Shown one piece after another: positions 1-7,056 of a DNA stretch of 64,000 nt (its first letter is position 1; each line of letters begins with the position of its first letter). Made by a program: the position numbers and the translations under genes. This DNA is from Fodinibacter sp963800505 (GTDB lineage: Bacteria > Actinomycetota > Actinomycetes > Actinomycetales > Dermatophilaceae). Where the stretch lies: NCBI GenBank assembly GCA_963800505.1, contig CAWDBL010000020.1, forward strand, positions 1-64,000, given 5' to 3'. Under the pieces are notes generated by a model. That model did not search any database and had not been told where the DNA came from. It saw nothing but the letters and a program-made list of their open reading frames with translations.

Positions 1-104
1 GAATGACAAGTTGATTTGGCCCCACTGTGATGGTCTGTTTTGGCCCCACCCTCGGGGTTGAGGTCATGGTGCGGGACGGCTGGGCCTGGTGCCGCCCGGG
101 GTGT

Positions 105-926
105 TCAGGTGGTGGCGGCTCCCTTCTTCGCGGCTCGGGTCGAGCGCAGCCGGTAGGAGCTGGTTCCGGTGGTGATGATGTGGGCGTTGAAGGTGAGGCG
201 GTCGACGACGGCGGCTGCGAGGCGGGGGTCGGTGAAGGTGTTGCCCCATTCGCTGAAGGGTGCGTTGGAGGCGCAGGCGATGGAGGCTCTTTCTTCGCGT
301 GCGGTGATGATCTGGAAGAGCAGCTCGGCGCCTTTTGGGTCGAGGCTGACGTAGCCGACTTCGTCCAGGACGAGCAGGTCAAGGCTGGCGTAGCGGGCTA
401 CGAGCCGGGTGAGGCGTTTGTCGTCGGCGGCTTCGGCGAGCTCGTTGACCAGGGCGGCGGTGGTGATGTACCGCACGCGGCGGCCTTGTTCGGCGGCGGC
501 GGTGCCGAGCGCGATGAGCAGGTGGGTTTTGCCGGTGCCGGAGTCGCCGAGCAGGACCAGGGGTTGACCGGCGTCGATCCAGGCGCCGGTGGCCAGGTGC
601 GCGAGGGTGGCTGGGGGCAGGTCGGGCACGCAGGTCGCGTCGAAGTCCTCGAGGCGCTTGGAGCGGGGGAACTTGGCTTCGCTGACTCGCCGGATCCGCC
701 GGCGGGCGTCGCGGTCGTCGCACTCGGCGGTGAGGACCTCGGCGAGGAACGCGTTGTGGGACAGTCGTTCTCGGGCTGCAGCGTCGGCGATGCGGGTGTG
801 TTCGTCGCGGATCGTGGGCAGGCCGAGGATCTTGGTGGCGGCGGTGATCGCGGCCTCGGCGGCGGGTTCGCTCAAGGCGGTGACGGCGGCGCGCGGGCGG
901 GTCACGGTGGCGGTTCGGGTGCTCAT
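105..926 (-). CDS. istB: IS21-family helper ATPase IstB
   Basis: This 273-aa DnaC-like AAA+ ATPase assists the IstA transposase and promotes strand transfer and target immunity in IS21 elements. A P-loop GDSGTGKTH lies near residue 128, followed by a Walker B stretch LLVLDEVGYV near residue 188. Its ATG at 926 overlaps the istA stop by four bases (ATGA), so translation is probably coupled. The length matches the family (about 250-270 aa) and no frame damage is seen, so the element may still be active. Confidence 0.95.
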   Translation of the reverse strand: MSTRTATVTRPRAAVTALSEPAAEAAITAATKILGLPTIRDEHTRIADAAARERLSHNAFLAEVLTAECDDRDARRRIRRVSEAKFPRSKRLEDFDATCVPDLPPATLAHLATGAWIDAGQPLVLLGDSGTGKTHLLIALGTAAAEQGRRVRYITTAALVNELAEAADDKRLTRLVARYASLDLLVLDEVGYVSLDPKGAELLFQIITAREERASIACASNAPFSEWGNTFTDPRLAAAVVDRLTFNAHIITTGTSSYRLRSTRAAKKGAATT

Positions 927-2467
927 GCGAGTTCTCCTGTCAGGAGCTGGTCGTACCCGGCCAGCGACGGGGCCGGGCGGGTTCCGGCGGCAATAGCGCT
1001 GGCGGGTAGCGGTATCGAGGTGGTGGGGGTGCGAGGGTTCAGGTGGGTGCGTGCGGTCACCGCGAGGACGTCCGCGTCGTAGCGGGCGGTGCTGACCGCT
1101 TCGGCCATCGCGGCCTGGACGGCGGCGGCGGGCAGGGTGCGGTGCAGCAGCAGCGCCCCGATCAGGGCGCGGGTGCCCTCACGGTCGCCCAGCGATGAGC
1201 GGGCGGCGTCCCAGAACTTCTGGTGTTCGGGGGTGAAGGACCCGCTTCGGCGGGCGGTGACCAGTGCGGTCGCGCCGGCCAGCGCGCCGGGTTTGCGGTT
1301 CAAGACCTCCAGGTAGTGGTCGAGCTGGAGGTCCTCGGTGCCCTTGTGCAGGGAGCGGGTATGCGAGGCGATCACGGTGGCCCCGTCCAGGACCCGGACG
1401 GTGTCCGCTCCCAGGCGGACGCCGACCCGGCGACCGGCGTAGGACGCGGGCACCGAGTAGTACGACTGCCGCACACAGATCCGGGCCTTCATGTCGACCC
1501 GGCACGACAGTACGCTCGAGGCGTCAAACACGTTGTCCGGCAACGGGTTCAGTAGGACTGCCTCACGGGCGAAGTCGGCCCCGACGGTGCTGGCTCGGGA
1601 CCCGATCCGGCGGGAGTCGTCCCGGGCGTCCGCGGCGGCCATCGTCGCATTCAGCGCGGCCAGGGACGGCAGGTGCGGCACCGGGGTCAGATGCCTGCGG
1701 CGGAACCGGCCGATCTCACCCTCGACGCCGCCCTTCTCGTGTGCGCCAGCGATCCCGGGCAGGCAGTAGAACGAGTCGAAGCCGTAGTGCGACCGCAGCG
1801 CGATGAACTTCGGGTTCTCGAACCGCTCCCGGCCCAGCAGGCACTTGAGCACCGCGGGCTTGAGGTTGTCGTAGCGGATCATCCCGGTCGGCACCCCACC
1901 CAGCGCTTCGAACGCCTTGACGTGCCCGGCCAGGAACGACTCCTGCGCCTGGTTGGCGTACGCGATGTGCACCGCGCGGCCAGAGTGCGACAACCGCAGC
2001 ACGAACATCCACAGCCGCAGCACCACCCCCGCGATCGACACCTCGAACTGCCCGAAGTCGACCTCTGCCTCGGCCGCCGGCGGGTGCGTCTGAGGGATCA
2101 TCACCTCCTTGCGGGCCAACCCGACCTCGACCTTCAGGCGAGCCACGTGCGGGCGGATCGTGGACTCCGCGACCTGCGCGTCGTGCTCCTCGAGCAGGCG
2201 CTGCCACACCCGGCGGGCGGTATGCCGCTGCTTACGCGGCGCGTCCAGATCCGCGATGAGCCACGACCGCACCACCGGCTCGTACGGCCCGAACGCGACC
2301 GCCTCACGCTCCGCGGCCTTACGCGGTGGCGGGACCGCGTCCACCAGAGCCGCCCGCACCGTGCGGCGGTGCACCCGGTACTTGACCGCGAGCTGCCGGA
2401 TCGACAACCCCTCCCGACGATCCCGTCGGATACCTTCAAACTGCTCCACTCTCGATCTCTCCTTCAT
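923..2467 (-). CDS. istA: IS21-family transposase IstA
   Basis: This 514-aa DDE transposase cuts and joins the element ends. An N-terminal helix-turn-helix is visible at residues 15-45 (SIRQLAVKYRVHRRTVRAAL). The DDE core starts at EVDFGQFE, continues with the second aspartate in YDNLKPAV, and has the glutamate in GGVEGEIGRF. The C-terminal part is the usual Mu-transposase-like region. The ATG at 2467 lies about 120 bp inside the right end, and istB follows with a 4-bp overlap. The frame is complete. Confidence 0.95.
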   Translation of the reverse strand: MKERSRVEQFEGIRRDRREGLSIRQLAVKYRVHRRTVRAALVDAVPPPRKAAEREAVAFGPYEPVVRSWLIADLDAPRKQRHTARRVWQRLLEEHDAQVAESTIRPHVARLKVEVGLARKEVMIPQTHPPAAEAEVDFGQFEVSIAGVVLRLWMFVLRLSHSGRAVHIAYANQAQESFLAGHVKAFEALGGVPTGMIRYDNLKPAVLKCLLGRERFENPKFIALRSHYGFDSFYCLPGIAGAHEKGGVEGEIGRFRRRHLTPVPHLPSLAALNATMAAADARDDSRRIGSRASTVGADFAREAVLLNPLPDNVFDASSVLSCRVDMKARICVRQSYYSVPASYAGRRVGVRLGADTVRVLDGATVIASHTRSLHKGTEDLQLDHYLEVLNRKPGALAGATALVTARRSGSFTPEHQKFWDAARSSLGDREGTRALIGALLLHRTLPAAAVQAAMAEAVSTARYDADVLAVTARTHLNPRTPTTSIPLPASAIAAGTRPAPSLAGYDQLLTGELA

Positions 2468-2715
2468 CCTCCACGCCTCCAGCTCGTCTTTGGTCGGACA
2501 AGCCAGAACGTAGAGGTAAGCGGGGTCGAGGGTGGGGCCAAATCAAGCCATCAAACTGGCCCTTACCGGGGCCAAATCAGGCTGTCACACCCACCTACAC
2601 GCGAATCAGCCGAGAACTGGCTCACCCGGACCCACAGGAACCTGAGGAGTCCCCCAATTCCCGGGTAGACCGCGATCGGTCGCCGGGCGCGCAGTCGACA
2701 GGCGGCGGTGTGCCG

Positions 2716-3138
2716 CTACGGAGTCGCGTGGTCCCAGGGGTTGACGTACTTCACGCCCAAGGGCTCGAAGTGCTTGGTGTTGCGGGTGGCGACGGTCATC
2801 TCGGCGGATTGGGCGATGGCAGCGATGAGGGCGTCATCCAGCGGTGCTTGGTCAGGGACGGGGTAGCTCGCCAGGACCCGGGCGGCCGCGAGGTCGAAGG
2901 GCAGGACGCGGTCGGCGAACGCGGGCAGGACGCGCTCCTCGAGCCATCGGCGCAGGACCGCGCCTTGGGCAGGGTCGGTGCGCTCCTTGCCGACCACGCC
3001 GCGCTCGACCTCCGCGATGGTCAGGGCGGAGACGTACTGGTCGGCCACCGAGATGCCCGCCGCCCAGGCCTCGACCTGCGGGTGACGTCCTCGGACGCGC
3101 AACGCGGACACCACGTTGGTGTCCAGCAGGTACCTCAC
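2716..3138 (-). CDS. PIN-domain toxin, VapC/FitB type
   Basis: This 140-aa PIN-domain protein is probably a site-specific endoribonuclease toxin. The acidic PIN residues are recognisable: D6 in LLDTNVV, the glutamate in TIAEVERG, the aspartate in PLDDALIAA, and the C-terminal ATRNTKHFEPLGV typical of the FitB subgroup. Its start overlaps the antitoxin stop by 4 bp, giving the normal antitoxin-toxin order on the minus strand. The RNA target cannot be read from sequence. It lies between the IS21 copy and an integration site, a usual setting for such pairs. Confidence 0.88.
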   Translation of the reverse strand: MRYLLDTNVVSALRVRGRHPQVEAWAAGISVADQYVSALTIAEVERGVVGKERTDPAQGAVLRRWLEERVLPAFADRVLPFDLAAARVLASYPVPDQAPLDDALIAAIAQSAEMTVATRNTKHFEPLGVKYVNPWDHATP

Positions 3139-3362
3139 AGTGACGCGGTCCGGGAGGTCAGGCCGAGGCGGTCGGGCTCGAAGTCGATCTCCGCGCCGTC
3201 GTCAGCGGCCAGAAGATCGACCATCGTCGCCGGCTCACGGCCGACCGCGTCGGCGAGGATCTCCCGAGCCTCGGCTTCCACCGATCGGTGGTGCGCCTCG
3301 GCGCGGGCCCGCAGGGCAGCCTTGGTTCCCGTGGGCAGGTTGCGGATCAGGATCTGCTCCAC
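3135..3362 (-). CDS. FitA-like ribbon-helix-helix antitoxin
   Basis: This 75-aa protein begins MEQILIRNLPTGTKAALRAR and continues into a SVEAEAREILADAV stretch, which is the FitA/Arc-type ribbon-helix-helix domain. The C-terminal tail (about residues 48-75) is expected to wrap the PIN toxin. It should neutralise the toxin and autorepress the pair as a complex. It is the first gene of the operon, overlapping the toxin gene by 4 bp, and a repeated GATATC site lies just upstream of its ATG at 3362. Confidence 0.88.
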   Translation of the reverse strand: MEQILIRNLPTGTKAALRARAEAHHRSVEAEAREILADAVGREPATMVDLLAADDGAEIDFEPDRLGLTSRTASL

Positions 3363-3380
3363 TTCGCACCCCTCTCGGTC

Positions 3381-3400
3381 GATATCAGCGTCAGGATATC
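3381..3400 (-). promoter_or_regulatory. Putative operator of the toxin-antitoxin operon
   Basis: GATATC occurs twice 14 bp apart, 19 bp upstream of the antitoxin start. Read on the minus strand this gives CTGATATC repeated directly. Spaced repeats are typical binding sites of ribbon-helix-helix antitoxins, so autoregulation is the likely role. The assignment is by position and symmetry only. Confidence 0.45.
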
Positions 3401-3724
3401 AGCCCTAGAGCGCGAACGGGAAGTAGCCCAAAGTGGGCGGAATGACGCACACCCTCTCCGAACCGCGCGACACCCCTGCCGTGCTGGTGGAAGTGGTGCA
3501 GGTGCATGAGGGTGTAGCCGCACTGGACGTGCGCGGCTGCGCGGAGATCACGCCAGCTGTGGTTCCGAAGTATGGCTCGAGGCCGACCACGTACGCAGTG
3601 CGCGCGGCAGCGTCTTTCTTGCACGCCACGCAAGGACCCGTTCGCAGTGCCGCCCGGGCGCCCTCGAAAGTCTCGAGGGGCGAGGCCGGTCGATGCCTGT
3701 GAAGTAAGGCCAGCCAGATCCTTG

Positions 3725-3974
3725 TGGCACGTATGTGGCACGCGGGGCAATCTGCCCCATAGAGATCTGTGAATATTTGCAGGCCAGAAGGCACAAGCGA
3801 CGCATCTAGGCCGATACCTCCTAAAGAAAGTGTCGCAGGTTCGAATCCTGCCGGGGGCACGCACGAAACCTGCTCTGAGCAGCGCTTTTCCCCTTTCTGA
3901 ACCAGAGAGTCATGCGGCACGCGTGGACACAGATTGGCACTTGTCTGGCCGGATCTGGCACGCCGAAATGGCAC
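3725..3974. other. Attachment-site region with repeated TGGCAC arm-type sites
   Basis: TGGCAC occurs at 3725, 3736, 3935, 3956 and 3969, two copies on one side and three on the other side of a tRNA 3'-end core at 3818-3860. Spacings of 11, 21 and 13 bp are near helical multiples. Arms on both sides of a core are the layout of an attP recognised by a tyrosine integrase. The rest of 3401-3724 holds no recognisable gene. Confidence 0.5.
3818..3860 (+). other. tRNA-Arg(CCT) 3'-half, attachment core
   Basis: The sequence CTCCTAA reads as an anticodon loop with CCT. It is followed by a 5-bp T stem with the GTTCGAATC loop and a CGGGGGCA acceptor end. The 5' half is missing: upstream bases cannot pair with the anticodon or acceptor strands. 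A tRNA 3' half carried by an integrating element restores the target tRNA on integration, so this is read as the att core and not as a working tRNA. Confidence 0.7.
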
Positions 3975-3997
3975 CTACCCGTGCCGCGGAGGTGGAG

Positions 3998-4198
3998 ATG
4001 GCGGGTCGATGCGGCTTCGGCAACACTCGAAAACTGCCCCCAGGGCGCTGGCAGGCGCGGTACAGCGGACCCGACGCCCTCGTCTACGCAGGTCCGACCA
4101 CGTTCCACACCAAAGGCGACGCCCAAGCCTGGCTCGCGGACGAGCGACACCTCATCTCGCTCGAGCAGTGGTCACCGAGATCGTCGATCCGTCAGTAG
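3998..4198 (+). pseudogene. Truncated tyrosine integrase, N-terminal arm-binding domain only
   Basis: The 66 residues include TRKLPPGRWQARYSGPD followed by TTFHTKGDAQAWLADER. This is the AP2-like N-terminal DNA-binding domain found at the start of actinobacterial phage and ICE integrases. The frame stops 13 residues after the domain, so the core-binding and catalytic domains (normally about 300 more residues) are missing. It lies directly beyond the tRNA-Arg core and TGGCAC repeats, the expected place for int. An upstream ATG at 3968 is also possible. Confidence 0.75.
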
Positions 4199-5035
4199 TC
4201 ACGCGCCGTTGCCCGGCGCCGGCCCCAGTTCGGTAAAGGTCACCGGTGTGAGCAGCTGACGGGTGACGAGGCCGACGATCGATGCGCGGGAGCTCAGGTA
4301 CTCCGCATACGCGTCCGCCTGACCCTGCAGGGACCACTGGACTGTGGCACTGACCCAGGCGGCGTCGCGGGCAGCCTCGATGCTCCAGCCGCCGACGACA
4401 TTCAGCACCGGCGAGGCGGCACGGTCTACGTCGAGGGCAACCCCGGCGAGGTAGGACTCACGCACCTCCTGAACTGCGGCGGTGAGAATCTCGTTAACCG
4501 CAAGGAAGTCGGCACGCACCCCTGGTGAGTCCAGCGTCCGTCCGAGCTGTCGGCAGGTGCGCACCAGCGCCAAGCCGAGATCAAAGTTGATGTGGGCGTT
4601 CATACCCGCCAGGGCGTACTGCAGGCTCGCGGTCCCCGGCTGCCGTCGCAGGGCGAACAGCGGCTGCCAGGCACTGCTGCGGCTCTGGTCGGTCGCGCGG
4701 CAGGCGTCGAGGTAGACGCCGGCGAAGACGCAGTCGAGGCGTTCCATGAAGGCCGTGTCCTGGAAGGAGCGTGCTGCCGCCGCCGCTCCGACGAGCTCGG
4801 TGACGCGCAGATACATGCGGTGGAAGTCCGCGACGCCGTCATTGGCGGGCATCGCGGCACCCAGTAGACGCATCTCCTCGATGACCTGCGCGATGGAGAC
4901 GGGCTGATCCCTTGGCGGGTCGACCCGACTCAAGGCGCGGTGTCCGCTCAGGGCGGCGGTCGCGCGGGTGACCGCAACCGAGGCGTGAGCCACGCCCCGA
5001 CGTCCGGCAGTGGCGACGTCCCTGAGGAAACCCAT
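4199..5035 (-). CDS. DUF5995 family protein
   Basis: This 278-aa protein has no known reaction. Residues from about 50 onward match the DUF5995 pattern as I know it: a RMYLRVTE segment, FMERLDCVFAGVYLDA, SAWQPLF, then YALAGMNAHINFDLGLALV. The family is all-helical, soluble and common in actinobacteria. I chose the ATG at 5035 (MGFLRD) because the reading frame upstream runs through a 24-bp palindrome and lacks conserved sequence. The gene is intact although remnants of mobile DNA surround it. Confidence 0.75.
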   Translation of the reverse strand: MGFLRDVATAGRRGVAHASVAVTRATAALSGHRALSRVDPPRDQPVSIAQVIEEMRLLGAAMPANDGVADFHRMYLRVTELVGAAAAARSFQDTAFMERLDCVFAGVYLDACRATDQSRSSAWQPLFALRRQPGTASLQYALAGMNAHINFDLGLALVRTCRQLGRTLDSPGVRADFLAVNEILTAAVQEVRESYLAGVALDVDRAASPVLNVVGGWSIEAARDAAWVSATVQWSLQGQADAYAEYLSSRASIVGLVTRQLLTPVTFTELGPAPGNGA

Positions 5036-5074
5036 CGCGACACCCCACAGTGTTCTCGGACCGATGCGGCCAAC

Positions 5075-5098
5075 CCTAGGGCGTGTACACGCCCTAGG
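5075..5098. promoter_or_regulatory. Perfect 24-bp palindrome upstream of the DUF5995 gene
   Basis: CCTAGGGCGTGTACACGCCCTAGG is exactly self-complementary and sits 40 bp before the DUF5995 start. A symmetric site this long is what a dimeric repressor such as a TetR-type protein would bind. It could also be a transcription end for something upstream. No candidate regulator gene is nearby. Confidence 0.45.
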
Positions 5099-5215
5099 CA
5101 TCGGCCGGTCGAGCTGACGCTGCACGGAAACTCCGCGCACGGCTCCAGAACGCTGTGGACCTACGCGGAGTCCCTGCATAGCCGCGGTCAAGAAGGGTCG
5201 ATTACGGTGGAGTCG

Positions 5216-5890
5216 GCCTGGGGCGCGGTGCCGGGATTGCTCCCGGTCCGTTTCCCCGAGCCGCTCACCGAACCCGGCGTGCGGCTCTCACCGCACCGGG
5301 CTCTCCATGGTTCCTGCCGTGGGCCGTTCAACATATGCCCAGCGGTGAAGTGTGGCCTGCCTCTCCGATACCCCGGTGACCGGGGCGCCACCATTCGGTG
5401 GCGCATCCTTTCGGCATGACAGCATCCAACTCCCTCTTCCTGTTGGTCGAGGACTTCGCGGAACCACTGCCGCCCTTCGCCATGTGACCGGCTCTCCCGG
5501 CCTCGGACTACTACGGCGGCTCCGCCCCATCCCAAGCCGGTCGGCAGACGGTGGACCCAGCCCCACGACCACGCTGGAGACGCGGGCAAGGGGCAGGCCT
5601 GGGACGGTTCCCGTGTTCACTTGTTGATCGCTCGGCGAAGGAGGCACCCGACTCGACCCCTGCGACATCGCCGTGGCTACCCCGCAGCACGTCACCACGG
5701 CCTCCCCGCAGTCACGCCGACATGTTGGGGAGTTCCCCGCCTCCGTAATGAGGGAGACGGGTGCGCGTCGCGTCCGGCCCAGATCCGCCAGGTTCGAGCC
5801 GGTGCGTCTTGAAGAGGCGTAAACGTCGGTTTCTCGCGTATGCCTTTCCGCCATGCTCGCCACACCCGCGCCGTCTGGCAGTACCGACAC
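5216..5890 (-). ncRNA. Group II intron, 3' part, without maturase gene
   Basis: On the minus strand, 5303-5270 forms a 34-nt hairpin with the GAGCC...GGTTC arms and the internal AGAG loop of group II domain V. Domain VI follows, with a CCGGGA-GCAA-TCCCGG helix at about 5245-5230. Upstream (about 5560-5460) is a GGGGCGGAGCCGCCGTAGTAG...GGCGAAGGGCGG stretch of the kind that precedes the intron ORF in many bacterial introns. No reverse-transcriptase frame lies between, so the maturase is absent. The 5' boundary near 5890 and the 3' end near 5216 are estimates, and whether domain I is complete is unclear. Confidence 0.6.
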
Positions 5891-6324
5891 GTCATGGCTT
5901 TGTCAGGGCCGCTTGCCACCCAATCCCGGCACCTCCCGAGACGGGCTGCCCTCAGCTTCGCAGTCCTGCTGCGACAGAACCACAGTGCAGGTCTCTCACC
6001 TCCACTCGATCAACAAGCGCCTCACGGCGCACCGGCGATGAGACGCAGGCGTTCGGAGCGTCTTCGGAGGCGGCTGTGCCGCTGCGGTCAGCCGCTGCGG
6101 TCAGCGTCGCCTTGGCTGCATCGAGCCGGTTCGGCGAGGACGGAAACAGAGCAGACAGGCGCGCCCCGGGGAGGCCGCGAGGGCCTCGACCCGGGACGCT
6201 GGGCCCACGCACCCGGGGGGGGTGGGGACATGGGCCCTGTCCCGAGTGTGGCATCGCCTCGGGCCTTGGCGAGGTCGGTTGTGCCGTTGTGTGGGGCGTC
6301 ACCGTGCGGGCGCGGCGCATACCT

Positions 6325-6485
6325 CCAGGCTCGCCGATGGGCCGCCCAACGGGCCTGGAGCTGGACACTGACCAGGGGGTCGAGCCCCTGGCGTTCGCAC
6401 CAGGCGAACCACTCGTGCAGTCGGAAGGCGTACAGGTGGTGAGTCCGGGCGGAGTAGCGGGCCAGGATGGAGACCGCCGCCATCG
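6325..6485 (-). pseudogene. Fragment of a tyrosine recombinase, core-binding domain
   Basis: About 50 residues (ILARYSARTHHLYAFRLHEW followed by FAWCERQGLDPL) match the SAM-like N-terminal core-binding domain of XerC/XerD-type recombinases. No catalytic RHRY segment is found in any frame nearby. The fragment lies antiparallel to the transposase remnant that follows. It is decayed mobile DNA. Apart from this, 5891-6675 holds no recognisable gene. Confidence 0.5.
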
Positions 6486-6675
6486 GGGCCCGGCACCCGA
6501 ACAAACCGACACTGGACCCTGGCCAGTTCCTTCCGGTAACCCCCGCAGTCGCTCCAGGGGTGGGCGACTGGCGGCTACTGGAGCACTTACGCAGGACCGG
6601 TGTCGGCCAGACTCGGTCCAGGTGATCGGCGGGAAGCTCCCCATGCGGCTGCCCACCCGGGTTCGGGTGTGGCTC

Positions 6676-6873
6676 ACCAGGCGTGGCTCTTCCGGTGGCC
6701 GGCCACCGGCGTTCGACCCCCAGAAGTACAAGGACCGTCACGCCGTGGAGTGCGGCTTCAACCACCTCAAACACCACCGAGGGTTCGCTACCCGCTACGA
6801 CAAGCTCGCCGTCCGATACGCCGCCAGCGTGCACATCGCCAGCATCGACCACTGGCTCAAACGACTTTCGTAA
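6676..6873 (+). pseudogene. C-terminal fragment of an IS5/IS427-type DDE transposase
   Basis: The last 65 residues read RGSSGGRPPAFDPQKYKDRH, then VECGFNHLKHHRGFATRYDK and a helical end. This is the conserved C-terminal region of IS427/IS5-type transposases, which includes the catalytic glutamate in the VECGFN segment. The N-terminal two thirds with the two aspartates is missing or replaced by unrelated sequence. No inverted repeats of an intact element are seen. Confidence 0.7.
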
Positions 6874-7056
6874 CAGGGCCTAACGCGGCTCCGCCCCAGC
6901 CCGCGGACGCGGTGTGTCTGGTGCGCTGCGGTTCTGGAGTCGTAGGCTCCGCTGGTTGGGTCTGTCGAGGTCCCCGCGCTGAGGTGCTCGTCGTGATCCG
7001 GCTGGTGGCGGTGGTTGACCCCGTAACCGGGGCCGGCCCGACGATCGGAGGTTGCC

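Larger units (their letters stand above)
4..2587 (-). mobile_element. IS21-family insertion sequence, complete
   Basis: The element carries overlapping istA and istB genes on the minus strand between inverted ends. The left end starts TGACA at 4-8 and the right end closes with TGTCA at 2583-2587. Inside each end, two copies of a TTTGGCCCC-type repeat occur: at about 15-22 and 39-48 on the left, and 2531-2543 and 2568-2578 on the right, the inner copies extending to GGCCCCACCCTCG. Multiple subterminal repeats are typical of IS21 ends, where the transposase binds. No target duplication can be checked because only three bases precede the element. Confidence 0.9.

Noticed and set aside
27..1082. 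A 351-codon plus-strand frame over istB
   Set aside because: It is glycine-rich and antisense to the clear IstB ATPase, and has no recognisable domain.
3818..3860. A functional tRNA-Arg gene
   Set aside because: The 5' acceptor strand, D arm and 5' anticodon stem are absent upstream.
3405..3974. A 189-codon minus-strand gene over the attachment region
   Set aside because: Its PPAGFEPATLSLGG segment is the well-known translation of an antisense tRNA 3' end. The remainder has no recognisable domain.
3830..4198. A longer integrase-like protein starting at 3830
   Set aside because: The extra N-terminus is translated from the tRNA T-arm and attachment core. The conserved domain starts near 3998.
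5288..5890. A 200-codon protein on the minus strand
   Set aside because: The frame overlaps the group II intron sequence including domain V. Its translation matches no maturase and is explained by RNA structure.
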